Source: DASQMT01 sp963827335 (GTDB lineage Bacteria; Actinomycetota; Thermoleophilia; Solirubrobacterales; Solirubrobacteraceae). Taken from it: DNA of 64,000 bases. This document shows, piece after piece, positions 24,645 to 32,153 of the stretch. Positions within the stretch are counted from its first letter, which is position 1, and every line of letters begins with the position of its first letter. Under the pieces are notes generated by a model. The model had not been told where the DNA came from. It saw nothing but the letters and a program-made list of their open reading frames with translations, and made no database searches. Location of the stretch: NCBI GenBank assembly GCA_963827335.1, contig CAWHAP010000021.1:1-64000 (forward strand), read 5' to 3'. A program made the translations under genes and the position numbers.

Positions 24645-25457
24645 TCAGGGATGAACCGGCTCCGCCGCTCGCGCGCTCGGCACGAGGCGCACCCGCTCGG
24701 GCAGCAGCGGCACCACGACGCGCTTGACGTACTCCGCCCCGCCGCGGAGCGCGAGCGCGCGCGCCGGATCCCAGCGCAGGCCGTACTGGCGCCGGACCGG
24801 GCCGGGGAGCAGGCCGACCGTGATCTGGTTGGCCAGCTCGAGCAGCGGCCGCGCCGTCAGCGGCACCGGCGGCTTGAGCACGATCTGCACCGCGAGCTCG
24901 CGCGCCTCCGGCGTCACGTGCAGGTCGCCGCCGCGCAGCATGCCGTCCATGTAGGCGTCGAAGCCCTCGATCGAGTCCGGCATGTCGCGGTCCGCCAGCC
25001 CGAAGAGGCGGCCGACCTGGCGGTAGTCGCGCCAGTAGGCGTCGCGCTCGTCGCGGTGCAGCGAGCCGACGTAGCGCTGGTAGACGACGAGCGCCGAGTC
25101 GGCCAGGCAGGCGAGGATCCACAGCAGGAGCGCCGGGTCGTCGGCCGCGTACGGCGTGCCGGCCGGGAAGCGGCCGGCCGGCGCGGCGGTGACGCCGCGG
25201 ACGCGCCGGTGCATGGCGCGCACGCGCCGGGTCGCGCGGTCCGCGTCGGCGCGGCTGCCGAAGCCGATCGTGTCCATCACCATCGCCGTGCGGGCCAGGC
25301 GCTCGTACGGCTCGTCGAGCGCTCCCGTGTGCGCGAAGAAGCCGGCGAAGGCGACCGGGTGCGCCGCCTGCATCAGCAGCGCCCGCGGGCCGGAGAGCGC
25401 CACGGGGCGCTCGCGGTGCACGCGGCGCAGCATCGCGTCGTCGTCGAAGTAGCCCAT
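24645..25457 (-). CDS. MpaB-type oxygenase (DUF2236)
   Basis: 270 residues of the DUF2236/MpaB family: PRALLMQAAHPVAFAGFFAHTG near the N-terminus, RLARTAMVMDTIGFGSRADAD, then MHRRVRGV, WILACLADSALVVYQRYVG and PARPLL-like helices toward the C-terminus. Relatives include latex clearing protein (b-type heme) and MpaB, a peptide oxygenase from fungi; a conserved His (in AAHPVA) is the expected heme ligand region. Mostly helical and probably cytoplasmic. The substrate is unknown. ATG at 25457 is 38 nt from the divergent siroheme gene, so the two share a promoter region and may both relate to heme proteins. Confidence 0.85.
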   Translation of the reverse strand: MGYFDDDAMLRRVHRERPVALSGPRALLMQAAHPVAFAGFFAHTGALDEPYERLARTAMVMDTIGFGSRADADRATRRVRAMHRRVRGVTAAPAGRFPAGTPYAADDPALLLWILACLADSALVVYQRYVGSLHRDERDAYWRDYRQVGRLFGLADRDMPDSIEGFDAYMDGMLRGGDLHVTPEARELAVQIVLKPPVPLTARPLLELANQITVGLLPGPVRRQYGLRWDPARALALRGGAEYVKRVVVPLLPERVRLVPSARAAEPVHP

Positions 25458-25495
25458 CCCTGCATGGATACGGGCCGTAGTACCGTGGAGATCGC

Positions 25496-26239
25496 ATGCC
25501 GGCCGCCGCGTACAAGGGCAAGGAGTGCGTCTGCCAGTTCCGCCGTGGACTGTGCGACCAGACCTGCGTCCAGGGGATGCTCGAGACCCCGTTCTACATC
25601 GCCTGCCTCAAGCTCACGGGGCGGCGCTGCCTCGTCGTGGGCGGCGGCGAGATCGGGCTCGAGAAGGTCGAGGGGCTGCTCGCCTGCGACGGCCGCGTCG
25701 TGCTCGTCGCGCCCGACGCGGTGCCCGAGCTGCGGGCGCTGGCCGGCGAGGGCTCGATCGAGTGGATCCGCCGCGAGTACCTGCCCGAGGACCTCGAGCG
25801 CACGTTCATCGCGATCGCCGCGACCGACGACACGGACACGAACATCCGCGTCTACGAGGACGCCGAGCGCCGCGCGATGCTGGTCAACATCGTCGACGTC
25901 CCGCCGCTGTGCAACTTCATCCTCCCGGCGATCGTCCGCACCGGCCCGCTCGCGATCGCGATCTCCACGGCGGGCGCGTCGCCGGCGCTCGCCAAGCGCA
26001 TCAAGCGCCAGGTCGCGGAGGAGTTCGGCGAGGAGTACGCCCGGCTCGCCGTGCTGCTCAACGAGGTCCGCGGATGGGCCAAGGGGACGCTGCCGACCTA
26101 CCAGGACCGCAAGGCGTTCTTCGAGGGCATCGTCAACGGCCGGCCCGACCCCATCGCGCTGCTGCGGGCGGGCGACGAGCGCGCCGTGCTGGACCTCATC
26201 GCGGCGGCGCAGCGCACGCACACGTCCGCCGCGGCGTGA
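25496..26239 (+). CDS. Precorrin-2 dehydrogenase / sirohydrochlorin ferrochelatase (CysG N-terminal type)
   Basis: 247 residues. The Met8p/CysG N-terminal Rossmann domain begins at CLVVGGGEIGLEKVEGLLAC, with the catalytic-region IAATDDTDTN, LVNIVDVPPLCNFILPA and ISTAGASPALAKRIK. It oxidises precorrin-2 to sirohydrochlorin and inserts iron. Unusual: a 27-residue N-terminal extension holds four cysteines (C11, C13, C20, C24) that could bind metal; GGAG six bases upstream of ATG 25496 supports this start over the internal ATG at 25577. First gene of a long plus-strand operon. The matching methyltransferase is the CobA half of the fusion at 32150. Confidence 0.9.
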   Translation: MPAAAYKGKECVCQFRRGLCDQTCVQGMLETPFYIACLKLTGRRCLVVGGGEIGLEKVEGLLACDGRVVLVAPDAVPELRALAGEGSIEWIRREYLPEDLERTFIAIAATDDTDTNIRVYEDAERRAMLVNIVDVPPLCNFILPAIVRTGPLAIAISTAGASPALAKRIKRQVAEEFGEEYARLAVLLNEVRGWAKGTLPTYQDRKAFFEGIVNGRPDPIALLRAGDERAVLDLIAAAQRTHTSAAA

Positions 26240-27186
26240 TCGGCCTCGACGACGTCCGCCGGGCCGCCGCGCGCATCGACGGCGTGGCGCACCGCACGCC
26301 CGTCGTCACGTCGCGCACGCTGGACGAGCGCACGGGCGCCACGGTCCGGCTCAAGCCCGAGAACCTGCAGCGGGTCGGCGCCTTCAAGTTCCGCGGCGCC
26401 TACAACGCGGTCGCGGCGCTCGCCCCGGAGGAGCGCGCCCGCGGCGTCGTCACCGCCTCCTCGGGCAACCACGCGCAGGCGCTGGCGCTCTCCGCGGCGC
26501 TGCACGACATCCCGGCGACGATCCTGATGCCCGAGGACGCGCCCGCCTCGAAGGCCGCGGCGACCGAGGGCTACGGCGCCCGGATCGTGCGCTTCGACCG
26601 CTACTCGGCCGACCGCGAGGCGCTGATCGCGGAGTGGTCCGAGCGCGAGGGCCTGACGCCCGTGCACCCGTACGACGACGAGCGGATCATGGCCGGGCAG
26701 GGCACGGCGACGCTCGAGCTGATCGAGGACGGGGGCGACCTGGACCTGCTGCTGGTGCCGGTCGGGGGCGGCGGCCTGATCTCCGGGTCGGCGACGGCCG
26801 CCGCGGCGCTGTGCCCGGGCTGTCGCGTCGTGGGCGTGGAGCCCGAGGTCGGCGACGACACGGCCCGCTCGCTCGCCGCCGGCGAGCGCGTGCGCGTCCC
26901 GGTCGGCCGCACGATCGCCGACGGGCAGCAGCTCGACATCCCCGGGGAGCGGACCTTCCCGGTGGTGCTCGAGCGCGTCGCCGCCGTCGTGACCGTCTCC
27001 GACGCGGAGATCGTCGCGGCCATGCGCTTCGCGTTCGAGCGGCTCAAGCTCGTGCTCGAGCCGAGCGGCGCGTCCGCGCTGGCCGCGCTCCTGCACGGCC
27101 GCGCCGGCGCCGCTGGCACGCGCTGCGGGGTCATCCTGTCCGGCGGCAACGTGGACGTCGCGCGGTTCCGCGCCCTCACGGGCTGA
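26236..27186 (+). CDS. ilvA: Threonine ammonia-lyase (threonine dehydratase), catabolic-length form
   Basis: 316-residue PLP enzyme of fold type II. It has KPENLQRVGAFKFRGAYNA with the Schiff-base Lys, TASSGNHAQALALSA, the glycine loop VGGGGLISG and the C-terminal SGGNVD phosphate-side motif. It converts L-threonine to 2-oxobutyrate and ammonia. There is no C-terminal ACT-like regulatory domain (biosynthetic IlvA is about 500 residues), so it is not expected to be isoleucine-inhibited; serine racemase-like activity is possible. GTG at 26236 overlaps the preceding TGA by 4 nt. It is embedded in a tetrapyrrole operon without an obvious pathway link. Confidence 0.88.
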   Translation: MIGLDDVRRAAARIDGVAHRTPVVTSRTLDERTGATVRLKPENLQRVGAFKFRGAYNAVAALAPEERARGVVTASSGNHAQALALSAALHDIPATILMPEDAPASKAAATEGYGARIVRFDRYSADREALIAEWSEREGLTPVHPYDDERIMAGQGTATLELIEDGGDLDLLLVPVGGGGLISGSATAAAALCPGCRVVGVEPEVGDDTARSLAAGERVRVPVGRTIADGQQLDIPGERTFPVVLERVAAVVTVSDAEIVAAMRFAFERLKLVLEPSGASALAALLHGRAGAAGTRCGVILSGGNVDVARFRALTG

Positions 27187-27207
27187 CGGACGGCTACGCT
27201 CAGCGCG

Positions 27208-27705
27208 GTGCGCACCGCGATCCTCACCGTCTCCACGTCGGTCGCCAACCGGTCGAGCGAGGACCGCTCGGGCCCGGTGCTCGCCGGCCTGGCCGAGGGG
27301 GCGGGCTGCGAGATCGTCGGCATGGAGGTCGTGCCCGACGACTTCGCGCTGATCGAGGACCGGCTGCACCACTTCGTCGACATGAGCTGCGACCTCATCT
27401 TCACCACGGGCGGGACGGGCATGACGCCCGACGACATCACGCCCGAGGCGACCCGCGTGATCATCCACCGCGAGGCGCCCGGCCTCGCCGAGGCGCTGCG
27501 CGCCGAGTCGGTCAAGCACACGCCGCTGGGGATCCTCACGCGCGGCGTCGCCGGCATCGCCGAGTCCACCCTGATCGTGAACTTCCCGGGCAGCCCGCGC
27601 GCGGTCGAGCAGCTCTTCCCCGTCATCGCCCCGGTGCTCGAGCACGCGGTGCAGACGCTGCGCGGGGACTCCAGCCATGGCAACGGCCGCGCCGGCGGTC
27701 CGTAG
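27208..27705 (+). CDS. moaB: Molybdenum cofactor biosynthesis protein MoaB/Mog family
   Basis: 165 residues with the MoCF_biosynth fold: ILTVSTSVANRSSEDRSGPVL, the molybdopterin-binding TTGGTGMTPDDITPEATR, LRAESVKHTPLGILTRGVAG and NFPGSPRAVEQLFP. This family adenylylates molybdopterin before metal insertion. Start is GTG at 27208. The 3' end overlaps the ccmA start by 29 nt. A sulfite-oxidase-type molybdoenzyme at 20928 is a possible client, though it is 5 kb away on the other strand. Confidence 0.9.
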   Translation: MRTAILTVSTSVANRSSEDRSGPVLAGLAEGAGCEIVGMEVVPDDFALIEDRLHHFVDMSCDLIFTTGGTGMTPDDITPEATRVIIHREAPGLAEALRAESVKHTPLGILTRGVAGIAESTLIVNFPGSPRAVEQLFPVIAPVLEHAVQTLRGDSSHGNGRAGGP

Positions 27706-28390
27706 CGACGCCGTCGCGCTGGAGGGGGTGGGCCGCGCCTACGGGGAGCGCGTGGCGCTCCGCGACGTCTCGTTCGCGCTCCCGGCCGGGGCGACCGTCG
27801 CCGTGTTCGGGGCCAACGGCGCGGGCAAGACCACGCTGCTGCGCGTCCTGGCCGGCCTGCTGCGGCCCCACGCGGGCCGCGCCACCGTGCTCGGCGCCGA
27901 GCTGCCCCGCGAGGCCTACCGCGTGCGCGGGCGGATCGGGCTGCTCGGCCACGAGCCGCTGCTGTACCGCGAGCTGACCGTCCGCGAGAACCTGCGGTTC
28001 CACGCGCGCCTGCACGGCGTCGAGGCCGGCCGCGCCGACGCCCTGGTGGAGCAGGTCGGGCTCGGCGCGCGGGCCGACGACCCGGTGCGCACGCTCTCGC
28101 GCGGCATGACGCAGCGGGCCGCGATCTGCCGCGCGGTGCTCCACTCACCCGACCTCCTGCTGCTCGACGAGCCGCTCGCGAGCCTCGACCCGGGCGGCGC
28201 GGCGGCCGTGGCGCCGCTGATCGGGCGCGGGGCCGGCGGGGGACGGATCACGCGGGTGCTCATCTCCCACGACGCCGAGCAGGGGCTGGCCGACGCCGAC
28301 CACGTGCTCGGCCTGCGCGGGGGGCGGCGCGCGCTGTGGGCGCCGGCGTCCGACGTCTCGCTCGCCGACGTGCGGGGGCTCTACGCGTGA
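27677..28390 (+). CDS. ccmA: Heme exporter ATP-binding subunit CcmA
   Basis: 237 residues of an ABC ATPase: Walker A FGANGAGKTTLLRVLAG, Q-loop region GRIGLLGHEPLLYREL, the signature LSRGMTQRAAICRAVLHSP in place of a strict LSGGQ, Walker B LLLLDEPLASLDP, and the switch His in LISHDAEQG. It works with CcmB as the ATPase of the heme exporter used in system I cytochrome c maturation. The assignment is fixed by the following ccmB, ccmC and ccmD genes. Translation starts inside moaB and ends in a GTGA overlap with ccmB. Confidence 0.92.
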   Translation: MATAAPAVRSDAVALEGVGRAYGERVALRDVSFALPAGATVAVFGANGAGKTTLLRVLAGLLRPHAGRATVLGAELPREAYRVRGRIGLLGHEPLLYRELTVRENLRFHARLHGVEAGRADALVEQVGLGARADDPVRTLSRGMTQRAAICRAVLHSPDLLLLDEPLASLDPGGAAAVAPLIGRGAGGGRITRVLISHDAEQGLADADHVLGLRGGRRALWAPASDVSLADVRGLYA

Positions 28391-29061
28391 GGGACACCGT
28401 CGCCGCCCTCGTCCGCAAGGACCTGCAGCTCGAGCGGCGCTCGTTCGAGTCCGTCCCGGCGATGCTGCTGTTCAGCATCTCGGCCTTCGTGCTGTTCCGC
28501 TTCGGGCTCGACCGGGAGTCGCTCGAGGGCGACCTCGCCTCGGGCGTCCTGTGGGTGACCCTGCTGCTCGCCGCCGTGCTCGGCATGAACCGGCTGTTCG
28601 TGTCCGAGCGCGAGCAGGGCGGCTTCGACGGCTTCCTGATGGCGCCCGTGGACCGGACGGCGCTGTTCGTGGCCAAGGCGCTCGTGCTCTTCGCGTTCCT
28701 CTGCGCGGTCGAGCTCGTCGCCGTGCCCGCGTTCGCGCTGCTGCTGCTCCAGCCGGGGCCGGGCCAGGCGCTCCCCGGGCTGCTGGCGGTGCTCGTGCTC
28801 GCCAACGCCGGGATCGCGGTGATCGGGACGCTGATCGGCGCGCTCGGCGTCCAGACCCGGGCCCGCGACCTGATCATCCCGCTGATGGCCCTGCCGCTCC
28901 TCGTGCCGGTCGTGATCGGGGCCGCGCAGGCCACCGCGCCGCTGTTCGCGGGCGGTGGCGCGGAGGCGCTCCCGGGGCGGTGGCTGGCGATGCTGGCCCT
29001 CTATGATGCGGTGTTCGGGCTCCTCGCCTACGCCGTCTTCGACTTCCTGCTGGAGGAGTAG
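28387..29061 (+). CDS. ccmB: Heme exporter membrane subunit CcmB
   Basis: 224 residues, six predicted membrane helices (about 25-42, 50-68, 92-118, 122-148, 155-180, 198-220). Family features include VRKDLQLERRSFESVPAM near the start, NRLFVSEREQGGFDGFLMAP after helix 2, and LGVQTRARDLIIPLMALPLLVP before the end. It is the permease of the CcmAB complex in the cytoplasmic membrane. GTG at 28387 overlaps the ccmA TGA by 4 nt. A short gap of 10 nt follows before ccmC. Confidence 0.92.
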   Translation: MRDTVAALVRKDLQLERRSFESVPAMLLFSISAFVLFRFGLDRESLEGDLASGVLWVTLLLAAVLGMNRLFVSEREQGGFDGFLMAPVDRTALFVAKALVLFAFLCAVELVAVPAFALLLLQPGPGQALPGLLAVLVLANAGIAVIGTLIGALGVQTRARDLIIPLMALPLLVPVVIGAAQATAPLFAGGGAEALPGRWLAMLALYDAVFGLLAYAVFDFLLEE

Positions 29062-29071
29062 CGCCGACGTC

Positions 29072-29803
29072 ATGACCTTCGGCCGCGGGCTCCGCGCCCT
29101 GTCCATCGCTTCCGTCGTCCTGATCTGCGGGGCCTTCGCGCTCGTGTTCTTCTACGCGCCGAACGACGCCGACCAGGGCTTCGTGCAGAAGATCTTCTAC
29201 GTCCACGTGCCGCTCGCCATCGTGGCCCTGTGCGGCTTCGTGGCCGGCGGCGTGTTCGGCATCAAGCACCTGCGCAGCGGCGACCGCGCCGACGACCTGC
29301 GCTCCTACGTCGCCATCCACATCTCGCTCATCTTCGCCGTCGCCGTGCTGATCACGGGGTCGATCTGGGCGCGCGCGGCCTGGGGCCAGTGGTGGGTGTG
29401 GGACGAGCCGACGCTCGTGTCGTTCCTGATCGTCTTCCTGCTCTACGCGTGCTACCAGCCGTTGCGGTTCTCGATCGAGGACCCCGAGCGCCAGGCGCGC
29501 TACGCGTCGGTGTTCGCGATCGTCTGCGGCGCCTTCGTGCCGCTGAACTTCATGGCCGTCCGGATGGCCGAGTCGCTCGTGCACCCGCGGGTGCTCGGCA
29601 CGACCGGCGGCTCGATGCCCGGCGACATGCGGCTGACGTTCCTCGTCGCGATCGCCGGCATGACGTGCCTGTTCATCACCCTGTGGAAGTACGAGCTCGC
29701 GTCCAAGTCCGCCACGATCCAGCTGCGCTCGCTCAAGCGCCGCCTCGCCGGAGACGACGGCCTGGCCCCGCTGCAGCGCAGCGCCGCGCCGCAGCAGCTG
29801 TAG
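29072..29803 (+). CDS. ccmC: Heme-handling protein CcmC (cytochrome c biogenesis)
   Basis: 243 residues, about six helices. The tryptophan-rich heme-binding WWD motif is clear: WGQWWVWDEPTLVSFLI (about 106-122), with flanking conserved His residues in YVHVPLAIVAL (about 43-53) and ESLVHPRVLG (about 168-177) as expected for the axial ligands of external heme. CcmC holds heme and passes it to CcmE in system I maturation. No ccmE, ccmF or ccmH is in the window, so they must be elsewhere. ATG at 29072; TAG is followed directly by the ccmD ATG. Confidence 0.93.
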   Translation: MTFGRGLRALSIASVVLICGAFALVFFYAPNDADQGFVQKIFYVHVPLAIVALCGFVAGGVFGIKHLRSGDRADDLRSYVAIHISLIFAVAVLITGSIWARAAWGQWWVWDEPTLVSFLIVFLLYACYQPLRFSIEDPERQARYASVFAIVCGAFVPLNFMAVRMAESLVHPRVLGTTGGSMPGDMRLTFLVAIAGMTCLFITLWKYELASKSATIQLRSLKRRLAGDDGLAPLQRSAAPQQL

Positions 29804-30001
29804 ATGCCCGCGCTCCCGCTCGACGACGCCGGCCCGTACGTCGCGGCCGCCTACCTGGTCTTCCTGGCCCTTATCCTCGTCTACGTGGCGATCATGGCGA
29901 CGAAGCTCGTGCGCATCGAGCGCGAGATCTCCGAGCTCTCGGAGCTGGTCGAGCGGCGCGAGGCCGGGGCCGGGCGCGCCCACGAGGAGGAGCGCGTGTG
30001 A
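29804..30001 (+). CDS. ccmD: CcmD-like small membrane protein
   Basis: 65 residues with one transmembrane helix (about 11-32, PYVAAAYLVFLALILVYVAIMA) followed by a charged, probably coiled helix (RIEREISELSELVERRE). Size, topology and location directly after ccmC match CcmD, which stabilises the CcmABC-CcmE complex. The ATG directly follows the ccmC TAG. The end reads RV then TGA, overlapping the hemA GTG. Call rests on context and topology. Confidence 0.8.
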   Translation: MPALPLDDAGPYVAAAYLVFLALILVYVAIMATKLVRIEREISELSELVERREAGAGRAHEEERV

Positions 30002-31317
30002 GCGAGCTGCTGCTGCTCGGCACGTCGCACAAGACGGCGCCGCTCGCGGTGCGCGAGCGCGTCGCGCTCACCGAGGTGCGCGCCGAGGCGTTCCTGCGGG
30101 AGCTGGCGGAGCATCCCGAGATCCGCGAGGCCGTCGTCCTCTCCACGTGCAACCGGACCGAGCTCTACGTCGTCGTCGGCGACCCGGTCGAGGCCGAGAC
30201 GACCGTGCTCGGCATGCTCGCCCGCCACGCCGGCCTGCGCCCGACGGAGCTGCTCGACGGCATCTACGCGCATCGCAACTGCGACGCCGCGCGCCACCTC
30301 TACCGCGTCACGGGCGGCCTGGAGTCGATGATCCTCGGCGAGGCCGAGGTGCAGGGGCAGGTCAAGCGCGCCTACGAGTCCGCGCTCGCCGCACGGACCA
30401 CCGGACCGCTCACGAACAAGCTGTTCCGCGCGGCGCTGGCCACCGGCAAGCGGGTCCGCTCGGAGACCGCGATCGGCGCCGGCGGCGCGAGCGTCGCCTC
30501 GGTCGCCGTCGAGGCCGCGCGCAGCGCGCTCGGCGAGCTCGCCAGCCGCCACGTGCTGATCATCGGCGCGGGCGAGACGGCCGAGCTGACCGCGCGGGCG
30601 CTCTCCGAGCAGGGCGTCTCGACCATCTTCGTCGCCAACCGCCGGCGCGAGCGCGCGATCGCGCTGGCCCAGCGCTTCGGCGGCGACACGATCGCCTTCG
30701 ACGCGCTGCCCGGGGAGCTGGAGAGCGCCGACATCGTCGTCGCCTCGACCGCGTCCCCGCACGCGATCGTCGGCGCCGAGGAGCTCGCCCTCGTCATCGC
30801 CGCCCGCGGCGGCAAGCCGCTGCTCCTGCTCGACCTCGCCGTGCCGCGCGACATCGAGCCGGAGTGCGCCACGCTGCCGGGCGTGACCCTCGTCGACATC
30901 GACGGCCTGCAGGCGCAGGTCGCCCGCACCCACAGCGAGCGCCGGCTCGAGGCGCGCCGCGCCGAGGGCATCGTCGAGGAGGAGATCCAGACGTTCGCCG
31001 GCTGGCTCGGCACGCTCGAGGTGCTGCCGACCATCGCCGCGCTGCGCGGCCGGGCCGACGCGCTCGTCGCCGAGCTGCTGGCCGAGAACGAGCCGCGCTG
31101 GGAGGCGCTCGGCGAGCGCGACCGCGAGCGTGTCGAGGCGATGCTGCGCGCCGCCGTCAAGCGGCTGCTGCACGAGCCGACGCAGCGGCTGAAGTCGCTC
31201 GACGGCGACCGGCGGCACGCGCGCCTCTCCCTGCTGCGCGAGCTCTTCGGGCTCGAGGACGCGCCCGCCGCCGCGGAGCAGGATCCCGCGGTGGTGCACG
31301 AGCTGCGCCGCTCTTGA
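29998..31317 (+). CDS. hemA: Glutamyl-tRNA reductase
   Basis: 439 residues. The catalytic Cys is in LSTCNRTELYVV, with LGTSHKTAPLAVRERVA at the N-terminus, then GGLESMILGEAEVQGQVKRAY, the NADPH-binding VLIIGAGETAELTARAL, LLDLAVPRDIEPE, and a C-terminal dimerisation helix. It reduces Glu-tRNA(Glu) to glutamate-1-semialdehyde, the first step of the C5 route to heme. GTG at 29998 overlaps the ccmD stop. The hemC TTG start lies in its own stop (TTGA). hemL and hemB, the next steps, are not in this cluster. Confidence 0.97.
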   Translation: MSELLLLGTSHKTAPLAVRERVALTEVRAEAFLRELAEHPEIREAVVLSTCNRTELYVVVGDPVEAETTVLGMLARHAGLRPTELLDGIYAHRNCDAARHLYRVTGGLESMILGEAEVQGQVKRAYESALAARTTGPLTNKLFRAALATGKRVRSETAIGAGGASVASVAVEAARSALGELASRHVLIIGAGETAELTARALSEQGVSTIFVANRRRERAIALAQRFGGDTIAFDALPGELESADIVVASTASPHAIVGAEELALVIAARGGKPLLLLDLAVPRDIEPECATLPGVTLVDIDGLQAQVARTHSERRLEARRAEGIVEEEIQTFAGWLGTLEVLPTIAALRGRADALVAELLAENEPRWEALGERDRERVEAMLRAAVKRLLHEPTQRLKSLDGDRRHARLSLLRELFGLEDAPAAAEQDPAVVHELRRS

Positions 31318-32153
31318 CCCTGCGGCTCGGGACGCGGGGCAGCCCGCTCGCGCTCGCCCAGGCGCGCTGGGTGGCCGAGCGGCTCGACGGGGACGTCGAG
31401 CTCGTCGAGATCGCGACCGCCGGGGACCTGCGCGGCGCGGCGGCGGGCGACAAGTCGCGCTGGACCGGCGCGCTGGAGCAGGCGCTGCTCGAGGGCGCGA
31501 TCGACGTCGCCGTGCACAGCGCCAAGGACGTGCCGGGCGAGCTCGCAGAGGGCACCGGGATCGCGGCCGTGCCGCCGCGCGCCGACCCGCGCGACGTGCT
31601 CGTCGGCGTCCCCTCGCTCGCGGCGCTGCCCGAGGGCGCGCGCGTCGGCACGAGCGCCCTGCGGCGGCGCGCGCAGCTGCTCGCCACCCGCCCCGACCTC
31701 GACGTGGTCGAGCTGCGCGGCAACGTCGACACGCGGCTGCGCAAGCTCGCGGCCGGCGAGGCCGACGCGCTCGTGCTCGCCGCCGCCGGCCTCGCCCGCC
31801 TGGGCCGCGACGACGTGGTGGCGACGCCGCTCGAGGGCGACGTCTTCGTGCCCGCGCCGGGCCAGGGCTGCCTGGCGCTGCAGGCGCGGACCGGGGCCCG
31901 CTTCGCCGCGGTCGACGATCCCGCGGCCCACGCGGCGCTCGACGCCGAGCGCGCCGTCGTCGCGCGCTTCGGGGCGTCCTGCCACACGCCCGTCGGCGTC
32001 CATCACGGGCCGTTCGGGCTGCGCGGGTTCGTCGGGCTGCCCGACGGCTCCGCGTGGCTGATCGACGACGCGCCCGACGCGGATGCGCTCGCCGAGCGGA
32101 TGCTCGCGGCCGGCGCCGCCGACCTGCTCGCCCGCGCCGAGGCGATGGCGTGA
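31314..32153 (+). CDS. hemC: Hydroxymethylbilane synthase (porphobilinogen deaminase)
   Basis: 279 residues. Signatures are LRLGTRGSPLALAQAR, DVAVHSAKDVPGEL, RVGTSALRRRAQLLA, VELRGNVDTRLRKL and the dipyrromethane cofactor Cys in FGASCHTPVG. It polymerises four porphobilinogens to hydroxymethylbilane. The start is TTG at 31314, overlapping the hemA TGA by 4 nt, and the protein must begin there because the LRLGTRGSP motif follows at once. It is slightly short at the C-terminus relative to the usual ~310 residues. The next gene starts in its TGA. Confidence 0.95.
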   Translation: MTLRLGTRGSPLALAQARWVAERLDGDVELVEIATAGDLRGAAAGDKSRWTGALEQALLEGAIDVAVHSAKDVPGELAEGTGIAAVPPRADPRDVLVGVPSLAALPEGARVGTSALRRRAQLLATRPDLDVVELRGNVDTRLRKLAAGEADALVLAAAGLARLGRDDVVATPLEGDVFVPAPGQGCLALQARTGARFAAVDDPAAHAALDAERAVVARFGASCHTPVGVHHGPFGLRGFVGLPDGSAWLIDDAPDADALAERMLAAGAADLLARAEAMA

